Below, one piece after another: positions 15,986 through 22,531 of a stretch of 22,531 nt of DNA. How positions within the stretch are numbered: the first letter of the stretch is position 1; every line of letters begins with the position of its first letter. Both the position numbers and the translations under genes were made by a program. The notes below the pieces were generated by a model, which saw only the letters and a program-made list of their open reading frames with translations, ran no database searches and was not told the DNA's origin. The stretch lies in contig URJF01000009.1 in the NCBI GenBank assembly GCA_900548085.1, forward strand, positions 1-22,531, given 5' to 3'. The DNA is from an uncultured Oscillospiraceae bacterium (GTDB taxonomy: Bacteria; Bacillota; Clostridia; Oscillospirales; Acutalibacteraceae).

Positions 15986-17677
15986 TTATTCAAATGAAAC
16001 AGGGTTAGTTGTGCTGGGCTCTGTAGGCTCAGTTGTAGGCGCGGCAGTAGTAGTTTGAACCTCGCCGTAAACCTGAATTTCGACCTCTGTACCTACAGCC
16101 ACTACCTCGCCTGCGGCAGGAGCCATACCGTAGGACGCTTTGACTGTATCTTTAGTGTGAGTACCGTCGTTGTACACCTTTACAGTAGAAACCTTAAAGC
16201 CCTTTGCCTCGAGCTGTTTTGTGGCATCATCCACATTCAGTCCGCCAACATCAGGTATAGTTTCCGTCTGTATTCCCTTGCTGACTGTGAGCACAATCTC
16301 TGAGCCGGCATCTATCTTTTTACCTGCCTCTACACTCTGCTTAAATATTACGCCTTCCTCGGCGTCGGTAGAATATTCCTGCTGGAATGTAATCTTAAAC
16401 TGCTTGTTCCAAGCACCGTTTTCCTCGACATCCTTTTGGGTATATCCGTTGTTTATAAAATTCGGAACTTGATACTGAACCATAGTCGCAGCAGAAGTGT
16501 TTTTGCCCGAATCCTTATCGATTAAGCCGGAAAACTTGACCACATATACAGCCGCAGCAATAGCTACGCAAATGAGTATAACCAGCACGGTAACTGCAAC
16601 GCCCGACTTTTTGTTGGCTTTCTTCTGCTCCTCCTTATACTGAACCGCAGTCTTTTGGGGTTGAGCCTGTTTTTTGGGAGCAGGAATGGGCGCCTGAGCC
16701 GCCTTTGCTTTAACCGCCGGTGCGGCGTCCAAAAGCTCTCTGAACTCGGACACACTGCGTATTCTCTTTTCAGGATAAATTTGGAGTCCGTTGCCCATAG
16801 CCTTAATAACGTGCATAGGGATAGATTCTGCAATGGAATTAGGAATCATTATTTTGTCATTAGCCTCACGGGCAGGTGCCGGAGGAGGATTAGTACCCAC
16901 AAGTGCTCTGTATATACAAGCACTGAATGAATATATATCGGTAGAATTACAAATCTTGTGACTGTTATCATACTGCTCCAAAGCAGTGTATCCCTCATTA
17001 ACATTGAACTCGAGAGACGATGAGAACATTGTGGACTCGGTGATGGTAAACGGTGTGAGCCTTACCTTTCCGTCACGGCAGAGCACAAGAGTGTCAGGCG
17101 TGATAGAACCGTGAATAATTCCGTTAGTATGCAGCACCTCAATTGTAGTCAGCACGGGCATAAACATCAGGCGTGCATTGTCCCATGTTATATATCCCTC
17201 TTTGTTGCGGAGCAGGTACTCACGCAGAGGCACGACATCCATATATTCTATAATCGCATATACTGTGGAATTAGCTTCAAACACATCATAAACAGGCACA
17301 ACGGCAGAAAGATTCTGCATTTTTTCCAAAGTAGTCCAAAGTCTATAAAACGACTGCTTATATTTTTCAAAATCAGCGGCAAACTTAGGTCTGATATGCA
17401 CCTCGGTGTTGCCCTCAAGTCTGTTAGTCAAACCCTTTGGGAAAAACTCACGAATAATAATCCGCTTGTCCAGCTGCATATCATAGCCGGAATAGCTGAC
17501 TGCGTCACTCTCCTGTTTAATTACAGTGCCGACTGCATACTTGCCTTGGAGCACTGTTTTCTGTGGCAAATACATAATATCATTAGGTGTATCATTATCA
17601 AAACCGCACTCGCTGCAAACCGAGCCCTCAGTCAATTCTTCAAAGCAATTCATACAGAGACCGTCAATATCTCTCAT
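15986..17677 (-). CDS. Zinc-ribbon / pseudokinase / TM / PASTA protein
   Basis: This 563-residue protein has four parts. Residues 8-24 are a zinc ribbon (C8xxC11, C21xxC24). Residues about 45-315 have a Hanks-type protein kinase fold, recognised from REFFP, GYTALEQY (229-236), STDIYSFSACIYRAL and the PEKRIRSVSEF end motif. A transmembrane helix spans 358-380, and two extracellular PASTA repeats (about 401-468 and 469-538) precede a Thr/Pro-rich tail. Catalytic residues are missing: the VAIK lysine is R76, HRD is H189-G-S191, the catalytic-loop Asn is T196 and DFG is P209-F-T211. PASTA domains usually bind muropeptides, so a non-enzymatic envelope sensor is inferred. ATG 17677 is chosen because GGAG lies nine bases upstream; the longest frame begins in the promoter -35. 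Confidence 0.92.
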   Translation of the reverse strand: MRDIDGLCMNCFEELTEGSVCSECGFDNDTPNDIMYLPQKTVLQGKYAVGTVIKQESDAVSYSGYDMQLDKRIIIREFFPKGLTNRLEGNTEVHIRPKFAADFEKYKQSFYRLWTTLEKMQNLSAVVPVYDVFEANSTVYAIIEYMDVVPLREYLLRNKEGYITWDNARLMFMPVLTTIEVLHTNGIIHGSITPDTLVLCRDGKVRLTPFTITESTMFSSSLEFNVNEGYTALEQYDNSHKICNSTDIYSFSACIYRALVGTNPPPAPAREANDKIMIPNSIAESIPMHVIKAMGNGLQIYPEKRIRSVSEFRELLDAAPAVKAKAAQAPIPAPKKQAQPQKTAVQYKEEQKKANKKSGVAVTVLVILICVAIAAAVYVVKFSGLIDKDSGKNTSAATMVQYQVPNFINNGYTQKDVEENGAWNKQFKITFQQEYSTDAEEGVIFKQSVEAGKKIDAGSEIVLTVSKGIQTETIPDVGGLNVDDATKQLEAKGFKVSTVKVYNDGTHTKDTVKASYGMAPAAGEVVAVGTEVEIQVYGEVQTTTAAPTTEPTEPSTTNPVSFE

Positions 17678-17708
17678 AGCATACCACTCCATTGTATTTA
17701 TTAAAAAT

Positions 17709-17737
17709 ATAATATCAATATAAATGACGAATGTCAA
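17709..17737 (-). promoter_or_regulatory. Sigma-A promoter of the pseudokinase operon
   Basis: Minus strand: perfect TTGACA (17737-17732), 17-base spacer, TATTAT (17714-17709) preceded by TGA, an extended -10. The predicted start near 17702 gives a leader of about 25 bases before ATG 17677. This is one of the closest matches to consensus in the window. Confidence 0.82.
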
Positions 17738-17785
17738 GGAAGTATCTGTTAATAAAATAAAGAATACTTATTAGGGGACTGTGAC

Positions 17786-17814
17786 TTGATAATCAAATGC
17801 ATATAATGTATAAT
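17786..17814 (+). promoter_or_regulatory. Sigma-A promoter of the yhaM-prmA operon
   Basis: TTGATA (17786-17791), 17-base spacer, TATAAT (17809-17814). A second TATAAT at 17802-17807 lacks a good -35. The predicted start is about 17821. The leader carries AAAAGGG about ten bases before the ATG at 17851. It is divergent from the pseudokinase promoter without sharing elements. Confidence 0.75.
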
Positions 17815-17850
17815 TATCTTAGTTTGAATATCTAAAAGGGATGTGGAAAT

Positions 17851-18810
17851 ATGAATTTTTCAAAGCTGCCCAACGGAATGTGTGAGGGCTTTGTCGTGCT
17901 GAAAAAGTGCGAAGAAAAGAAAACAAAAAACGGAAACGATTTTCTCGATCTTGTAATATCCGACAAGGGAGGAGAGATGCCTGCAAAGCTGTGGGACTAT
18001 ACACCTACAGGAATGTTTGAGCAGGATATGGTAGTAAAAATTCGAGGCACGGTTGAACAGTATAACGGCAAGGACCAATTCAGAGTCTCCCAAATACGAC
18101 CTGCTGGCGAAAGTGACAACTACAATCTCGCAGATTTGGTTGAGGCCTCCGACATAGGCGGCGAACAACTCTATGCTATGATTATGAAGAGAGTGAACGC
18201 TTTCCAAAACGAAGAGCTGAAACAAATAGTAACCAAAATATTGACCGACAAAAAAGGCAAGCTGATTTCCTACCCTGCCGCACTGAGACTGCATCACGCA
18301 ATGGTGGGAGGACTGCTGTACCACACTATGAGTATAGTCAGAATGGCAGAAGAAATATGCAAGATATATCCCAACGTAAATCGTGACCTGCTGCTGAGCG
18401 GAGTTATCCTCCACGATGTAGCAAAAACATGGGAACTTGAGACAGGCAAAACAGGTCTCGCAAAGGGCTACACCATAGAGGGCGAGCTTATAGGTCACCT
18501 CGTAAAAGGTGCAATGTATGTAAATGACGCCGCAAAAGAGCTGAATATAGACAGTCCCGTAGTGGCACTTTTGGAGCATATGATACTGTCTCATCACGGC
18601 ATACCGGACTACGGAGCAGCTGTAAGGCCTAAATTTTTAGAGGCAGAAATACTGTCAGACTTAGACGCATTGGATGCTACCATATATGAAATCAACAGTG
18701 CTACCTCAAAGGTAAATCCCGGAGAATTTTCGGATCGTCAATGGGCTTTGGACAACAGAAAGCTGCTCAATCACGGTCTGTCCTCCACAGAACACAAAGT
18801 TAATTTTTAG
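17851..18810 (+). CDS. yhaM: 3'-5' exoribonuclease YhaM (OB fold + HD domain)
   Basis: YhaM degrades RNA, and single-stranded DNA, from the 3' end and is found in Gram-positive bacteria. The 319-residue protein has the expected two-domain form: an N-terminal OB fold (about residues 10-85, with FLDLVISDKGGEMPAKLWD and VVKIRGTVEQYNGKDQF) and a C-terminal HD phosphohydrolase domain. Metal ligands are H158 (LLYHT), H188-D189 (VILHDVAK), H216 (IGHLVKG), H248-H249 (ILSHHG) and D270/D272 (LSDLDALDA). It leads the operon yhaM-prmA-lipoprotein from its own promoter; the gap to prmA is ten bases. Length and motifs agree with active family members. Confidence 0.95.
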   Translation: MNFSKLPNGMCEGFVVLKKCEEKKTKNGNDFLDLVISDKGGEMPAKLWDYTPTGMFEQDMVVKIRGTVEQYNGKDQFRVSQIRPAGESDNYNLADLVEASDIGGEQLYAMIMKRVNAFQNEELKQIVTKILTDKKGKLISYPAALRLHHAMVGGLLYHTMSIVRMAEEICKIYPNVNRDLLLSGVILHDVAKTWELETGKTGLAKGYTIEGELIGHLVKGAMYVNDAAKELNIDSPVVALLEHMILSHHGIPDYGAAVRPKFLEAEILSDLDALDATIYEINSATSKVNPGEFSDRQWALDNRKLLNHGLSSTEHKVNF

Positions 18811-18820
18811 GAGAACAAGC

Positions 18821-19774
18821 ATGGGAATGACAAATTATGTAGAAGAAAAAGCATGGACCGAAATATCTGTCACGGTACCTACTGCCGATATTGATGCCGC
18901 TGGGGCAATAGTAAATATGGTAGTACCCTACGGAATATACATCGAGGACTATTCCGCACTCGAGGAAGAAACTATGGAAATAGCCCATATCGACTTGATA
19001 GAAGAAGAACTGCTCAAAAAGGACAGAACTCACGGAATTATCCATGTGTATGTAAATCCCGAAGAAAACCCTATGGAATCAGTAGCTTTCATAAGTGAAC
19101 GACTTGACGCCTGCGGAATAGAAAACGAAATAAAAATTTCCGACTGCAAGGTAGAAGATTGGCAAAATAATTGGAAACAGTACTTTCATCCTATGCCTGT
19201 AGGCGAAAAGCTCTTGATTAGACCTATTTGGGAAAATGACTATGACGCCGGTGACAGAAAGGTACTCAACATTGAGCCCGGACTTGCATTCGGCACTGGC
19301 TCTCACCCTACCACAAAGCTGTGCCTTGAAACTCTGGAAAAATATGTGACTGACCGCACAGAAGTGCTGGATATCGGCTGCGGCAGCGGAATATTATCCA
19401 TAGCCTGCCTTTTGCTCGGAGCAAAGAGAGCTTTCGGAGTTGACATAGACTCCCTCGCAGTAAAAACAGCTAAAGAAAATGCAAAAGAAAACGGCTACAC
19501 CAAACCTGAATTTGATGCAGTCGTGGGCAATTTGTCGGACAAGGTCAGAGGAAAATTCAATCTTGTAGTAGCTAACATTGTTGCAGATATTATTATGGAA
19601 TTCAACACCCAAGTCGGCGAATTTTTGACCGATGACGGAATATACATTACCGGCGGCATTATCGAAAACAGAGAGGACGAGGTTCTCGCCTCTTTCGGTG
19701 CTAACGGATTTGAAGTAATCGAGAGGAGCGAGGATAACGGCTGGCTCGTTTTCGCTCTGAGAAAGGCAAAATAA
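18821..19774 (+). CDS. prmA: Ribosomal protein L11 methyltransferase
   Basis: PrmA methylates lysines and the N-terminus of ribosomal protein L11 using S-adenosylmethionine. The 317-residue product has the N-terminal L11-recognition domain (about 1-75), the linker VEDWQNNWKQYFHPMPVG (111-128), the conserved GLAFGTGSHPTT (154-165), SAM motif I VLDIGCGSGIL (182-192), the acidic ribose-binding GVDID (206-210) and the catalytic-region VVANIVADII (249-258). The ribosome site TAGGAG overlaps the yhaM stop. The usual downstream partner rsmE is absent; a lipoprotein gene begins one base after the prmA stop instead. Confidence 0.96.
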   Translation: MGMTNYVEEKAWTEISVTVPTADIDAAGAIVNMVVPYGIYIEDYSALEEETMEIAHIDLIEEELLKKDRTHGIIHVYVNPEENPMESVAFISERLDACGIENEIKISDCKVEDWQNNWKQYFHPMPVGEKLLIRPIWENDYDAGDRKVLNIEPGLAFGTGSHPTTKLCLETLEKYVTDRTEVLDIGCGSGILSIACLLLGAKRAFGVDIDSLAVKTAKENAKENGYTKPEFDAVVGNLSDKVRGKFNLVVANIVADIIMEFNTQVGEFLTDDGIYITGGIIENREDEVLASFGANGFEVIERSEDNGWLVFALRKAK

Positions 19775-19775
19775 T

Positions 19776-21488
19776 ATGAAACCAAAGAAACTTTTGGCTG
19801 TGCTGCTGTCCATACTGCTGATATGCGGTACCGTTCTGGCAGGATGCAGCGCCGGCGGACCTAAATTCGGAAAAATAGATAACACAAAATGGAAGTATAA
19901 CGAGCTGTCTGACTCATACTATCAGACAGAGTTGGTATATTGCAAAAAGCCTACGGACACAGCTATACAAAGCCTCGCTGTTTTTGTTCCGGCTAAGTAT
20001 GTCAATCCCGTAGCCAACGGCAACGGAACATATACGCTGACAATAAACGAATACTCAACTATTGACAGCTATGTCCCCTCCACTGCACCCATCATCTTTT
20101 CTATAGAAAACTCCGGATACACCAAGGCAACAGCCCCCACCGGCTACATAAACAAATCTGTGGAATATACCCAAAAGGGATATATTTATGTAACAGCCGG
20201 ATGCAGAGGCGACGATGCCGGAGCACCATGGGGCGTAACAGACCTAAAGGCTGCAATCCGCTATTTGAGATATATCAAGGACGATATTCCCGGCGACACA
20301 GAAAAAATTTATGCCACCGGCAAAGGAGGTGCAGGAGGCCTCGCCACAGTGTTAGGCACAAGCGGTGACAGCCCGATGTATGACAAATATCTCAAAAAAA
20401 TCGGTGCAGTAACAAAAACAAGCGACGCAATATACGGAGTATCCTGCTGGAGCCCCAATACTTCATTCGACACTGCAGACAGTGCATACGAGTGGAATAT
20501 GGGCGTTACCCGCACAAAAATGAGCAGTGAAGAAAAAGAGATTTCTTCAGCACTGACAGCAGAGTATGCAAAGTACATAAATGCGCTTAAGCTGAAAGAC
20601 GGCAAAACCGCATTATCCCTAAACGACGACAACAAATCGGGCACATACACCGACTATCTTAAGAGCGTAATTGAGCAGTCGCTAAACAGCTTTTTGAAGA
20701 GTACAACATTCCCGTACACTGCTGACAGCATATCAGACGGTGACAGCTCCGACACGACGGAAAAGCAATCCGACTCTCAGTCCACGACTAACAAAAACGG
20801 TGCAATAGTTCTGCCGGACCAGCCTCTCGATGAGAACGACAAATCAGTAGCCGGCGACGGAATAATCCGTAACAAATCAGCTTCTGCTCTGGACATAAAC
20901 GGCACATACAACACTGCCGAGGACTATATCAAAGCCCTCAACAAAAACACAAAGTGGGTGTCATACGATAAAAAGTCAAATACCGCCAAAATTACAAGTG
21001 TTGACGATTTTGTAAAACAAATGAAGGGTGTAACAAGAGGCATCGGCGCCTTTGACGCTCTGAACAAAAAACAGGCAGAAAACATTTTGTTCTCTACCGA
21101 CGGAAAAGGGGCTCATTTTGATTCTATATTGTACAAGGCAGTAAAGAATAACAGCAAGTATGTCGCTGACTTCAAGGCCGATTTAGACAAAAAGGACAGC
21201 ATAGGCACAACAACCGAACAAAGAGTGGATATGTACAATCCTCTGTACTATATCAGCTCCTACTATGACGGCAACGGAACCTCTAAGGTAGCTAAGCAGT
21301 GGCGTATTCGCAGCGGAATATCCCAAGGTGACACAGCTCTGTGTACAGAAGTCAACCTTGCACTCGCCCTAAAAAATACCGGAGCGACTGTAGATTTTGA
21401 GGAAAATTGGGGCATAGGCAATGTACTCTATGAGTACGGCGACTCCCCTGCTCTCTCAAATGCGGATTGGATATCACAAAACAAGTAA
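19776..21488 (+). CDS. Tannase-family lipoprotein lacking catalytic Ser and His
   Basis: A 570-residue lipoprotein: Lys-rich start, hydrophobic helix and lipobox VLAGC, with C24 expected to be lipidated, so it sits on the outer face of the membrane. The rest resembles the tannase/feruloyl-esterase-like alpha/beta hydrolases common in Clostridia: LGTSGDSPMYDKYLKKIGA (193-211), the lid-region DTADSAYEWNMGVTR, SLNSFLKSTTFPY (302-314), ITSVDDFVK, MYNPLYYISSYYDG and WRIRSGISQGDTAL (509-522). In the nucleophile elbow the family has G-Q-S-G-G; here residues 182-186 read G-K-G-G-A, so Ser is G184. The C-terminal WGxGH reads WGIGN, so His is N549. D519 is kept. It is predicted not to be an esterase; perhaps a binding protein. 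A Ser/Thr-rich linker spans about 318-345. Confidence 0.88.
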   Translation: MKPKKLLAVLLSILLICGTVLAGCSAGGPKFGKIDNTKWKYNELSDSYYQTELVYCKKPTDTAIQSLAVFVPAKYVNPVANGNGTYTLTINEYSTIDSYVPSTAPIIFSIENSGYTKATAPTGYINKSVEYTQKGYIYVTAGCRGDDAGAPWGVTDLKAAIRYLRYIKDDIPGDTEKIYATGKGGAGGLATVLGTSGDSPMYDKYLKKIGAVTKTSDAIYGVSCWSPNTSFDTADSAYEWNMGVTRTKMSSEEKEISSALTAEYAKYINALKLKDGKTALSLNDDNKSGTYTDYLKSVIEQSLNSFLKSTTFPYTADSISDGDSSDTTEKQSDSQSTTNKNGAIVLPDQPLDENDKSVAGDGIIRNKSASALDINGTYNTAEDYIKALNKNTKWVSYDKKSNTAKITSVDDFVKQMKGVTRGIGAFDALNKKQAENILFSTDGKGAHFDSILYKAVKNNSKYVADFKADLDKKDSIGTTTEQRVDMYNPLYYISSYYDGNGTSKVAKQWRIRSGISQGDTALCTEVNLALALKNTGATVDFEENWGIGNVLYEYGDSPALSNADWISQNK

Positions 21489-21492
21489 GTAT

Positions 21493-21535
21493 AAAAAAGC
21501 AATGCACTGCTCTAATGAGTATGCATTGCTTTTTT
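21493..21535. terminator. Bidirectional terminator after the tannase-like lipoprotein gene
   Basis: Fourteen-base perfect arms (21493-21506 and 21522-21535; core GCAATGCA/TGCATTGC with A6/T6 ends) enclose a 15-base loop that can pair further inside. It sits between convergent genes ending at 21488 (+) and 21538 (-) and can stop both. Confidence 0.92.
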
Positions 21536-21537
21536 AG

Positions 21538-21723
21538 TTAATTTTGTTTTCTTACTATTCCGTATTCGCCGATATCGGGACGATAGTACTTGCAGGGTTT
21601 GTTCTGCTGCTCCCTAATCATCATTTTGACATACTCATCTTCGTCGAGCTGGAGGTCACAGTAGCAGGTATCATCTTCCTCGTCGTACACATTGTACCAG
21701 CAGTTATCACACTGAGATGCCAT
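21538..21723 (-). CDS. Small Cys-rich clostridial protein (DUF6472-like)
   Basis: A 61-residue acidic protein with five cysteines (C5, C8, C20, C22, C44). The pattern CDNCxYxVYDEEDDxCYC, LDEDE near 26-30 and the basic end IVRKQ resembles small uncharacterised proteins widespread in Clostridia; I recall these as DUF6472 but cannot confirm the number here. The paired cysteines suggest metal binding. Its ATG overlaps the TGA of the SecB-like gene by one base (TGATG), so translation is coupled. Despite its small size it is well supported by the overlap, by the terminator directly after it and by the recognisable family pattern. Function unknown. Confidence 0.85.
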   Translation of the reverse strand: MASQCDNCWYNVYDEEDDTCYCDLQLDEDEYVKMMIREQQNKPCKYYRPDIGEYGIVRKQN

Positions 21724-22124
21724 CAGCTTAACCTGCTTTCGTCATCAACATTATCGTTCACCGACACAGCATCTCTGTCCAGTCTGATAATCGGTATCAT
21801 AAGTGGCGGCATACCTCCGGACACAGTAATATTGCAAATAATCTGACGCAAAAACGGAAAAATTTGGGCAAATGATTCGGTGTGAATATCAGCCTTTTCG
21901 TCATCGTCATCATATGAAAACTCAGCAACCATATCGACCTTAATCTCAAATCCCTGAAGCTCCGAATCAATAACTCTAAAATTAAGCATACCTATACATC
22001 TGTTTTCTTCGTCTGCATAGTTTACATTATACTGAAACTTATTTTGGAGCTCCAACTCCGCTCCGTCCTCTACATTGTTTTCAAAAGAAATGGAATTAAC
22101 CTTATATCCCTGGAGTTCTACCAT
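21723..22124 (-). CDS. SecB-like protein
   Basis: A 133-residue protein with the features of the SecB fold: an N-terminal strand set (ELQGYKVNSISFENN), a central ISxELxGFEIKVDMVAEFSYD-like beta meander, and the C-terminal block FAQIFPFLRQIICNITVSGGMPPLMIPIIRLD, which matches the helix and the proline-rich loop after it in SecB homologues. SecB proper is a proteobacterial export chaperone; SecB-like proteins in Firmicutes are scattered and some act with toxin-antitoxin pairs, but no toxin is visible here. GAGGT overlaps the stop of the upstream gene and gives a ribosome site for ATG 22124. Fold confidence is moderate to good, function is open. Confidence 0.8.
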   Translation of the reverse strand: MVELQGYKVNSISFENNVEDGAELELQNKFQYNVNYADEENRCIGMLNFRVIDSELQGFEIKVDMVAEFSYDDDDEKADIHTESFAQIFPFLRQIICNITVSGGMPPLMIPIIRLDRDAVSVNDNVDDESRLS

Positions 22125-22132
22125 AATTTACC

Positions 22133-22531
22133 TCACTTTACAAGTCTGACATTATCTAACTTTATATCCTCAAACTCACTTGATACAGCCTTACCCGAAA
22201 ATCTGATAAGCTCAAGATTTTCTGTTTCTGCCGCATCTATTGCATGTTTATATTCGTCACAAAGATTTCCCCAATAAGTCTTTGTTTTTTCTATCAAAAC
22301 ATTCTTTGCGTATCTGATGAAAAATGCCGAGTTATCGTACTTTTCCACTCCCCAATCCAGACACGGACGCAGGTCATACAATCCGCAATCCCATTTTGAA
22401 GTTTTAGTAAGACAAATGCTGCAATTCTCAAAGGTAATATCCTCTATATAATTATCGGCATTACCATGAATAAGGACTCCGTTTTCGCCCTTTGCGGTAA
22501 CATTAAAGAAACGGATATTCTTTATTGAGCC
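22133..22531 (-). CDS. GH28-like right-handed beta-helix protein, N-terminus outside the window
   Basis: The frame is open from the right edge (22531) to TGA 22135-22133, giving 132 C-terminal residues. Short strand-turn repeats are visible: IKNIRFFNVTAKGENGVLIHG, YIEDITFENCSICL and AKNVLIEKTKTYWGN, with KWDCGLYDLRPCLDWGV between them. Spaced N-V/I-x-F/L-x-N-C units and the YDxRP element resemble family 28 glycoside hydrolases and related beta-helix proteins acting on pectic or other plant or host polysaccharides. The catalytic aspartates of GH28 would lie upstream, outside the window, so activity cannot be judged. It is the upstream member of an operon with the SecB-like and Cys-rich genes. 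A TTG at 22381 is an internal codon, not the start. Confidence 0.75.
   Translation of the reverse strand, partial: GSIKNIRFFNVTAKGENGVLIHGNADNYIEDITFENCSICLTKTSKWDCGLYDLRPCLDWGVEKYDNSAFFIRYAKNVLIEKTKTYWGNLCDEYKHAIDAAETENLELIRFSGKAVSSEFEDIKLDNVRLVK

Noticed and set aside
14916..16058. Long plus-strand open frame of 380 codons antisense to the alpha/beta hydrolase
   Set aside because: The minus-strand frame has HGGG, GDSAGG, the acid and the histidine in the right order with a ribosome site; the plus frame begins inside the terminator and its translation shows no family features.
17678..17737. N-terminal extension of the pseudokinase from a TTG at 17737
   Set aside because: This TTG is the first three bases of a perfect TTGACA -35; the predicted transcript begins near 17702 and GGAG precedes ATG 17677.
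17739..17770. Inverted repeat AAGTAT...ATACTT between the pseudokinase and yhaM promoters
   Set aside because: Six-base arms with a spacer of about 18 bases in A/T-rich DNA are expected by chance; no further copies noticed.
1..22531. CRISPR array, insertion sequence, integrase, phage genes, tRNA or rRNA
   Set aside because: No regularly spaced repeats, transposase or integrase frames, att-like duplications or tRNA-like cloverleaf sequences were noticed; gene order is consistent with core chromosome.

Overview
The window reads as a contiguous chromosomal piece of a Gram-positive, low-to-moderate GC member of the Clostridia, most likely a gut Oscillospiraceae/Ruminococcaceae-type bacterium. 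This is inferred from GTP-type PEP carboxykinase, Firmicutes-type GalT, YhaM, a PASTA-domain kinase-like protein, small Cys-rich and SecB-like clostridial proteins, a tannase-family lipoprotein, strong AGGAGG-like ribosome binding sites and sigma-A promoters. Genes are densely packed, no gene-free gap exceeds about 175 bases, and no insertion sequence, phage gene, CRISPR array, tRNA or rRNA was seen.

Layout. (1) 1-6421, minus strand: partial pckG (its 3' end is off the window) with its own promoter. Upstream of it is a tightly overlapping operon polA > rimI > unknown three-helix membrane protein > tsaD, covering replication/repair and tRNA t6A synthesis. (2) 6454-9094, plus strand: dus > nagA > trmL (tRNA dihydrouridine, GlcNAc-6-P deacetylation, tRNA 2'-O-methylation). 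Its promoter is divergent from that of polA and both appear to use the same palindromic -35 hexamer. (3) 9147-11145, minus strand: a CmpB-like membrane protein with an operator-like inverted repeat around its -10, then LOG-family protein > cytidylate-kinase-like protein. The LOG reading frame lacks a canonical start codon. (4) 11305-14887, plus strand: a galactose operon, galT > PHP phosphatase > GH27 alpha-galactosidase. (5) 14967-17677, minus strand: a zinc-ribbon/pseudokinase/TM/PASTA protein followed by an alpha/beta hydrolase. (6) 17851-21488, plus strand: yhaM > prmA > a large tannase-family lipoprotein that has lost its catalytic Ser and His. (7) 21538-22531, minus strand: partial GH28-like beta-helix protein > SecB-like protein > small Cys-rich protein.

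Most genes are housekeeping or carbohydrate-use genes. The unusual parts are two predicted pseudoenzymes at the cell surface or membrane (PASTA pseudokinase; tannase-like lipoprotein without its triad), the shared palindromic -35 elements, the apparent ATA/ATT start of the LOG gene, and an unknown membrane protein inside the polA-tsaD operon. No complete new multi-gene defence or mobile system is visible. The pseudoenzymes are the best candidates for undescribed biology.
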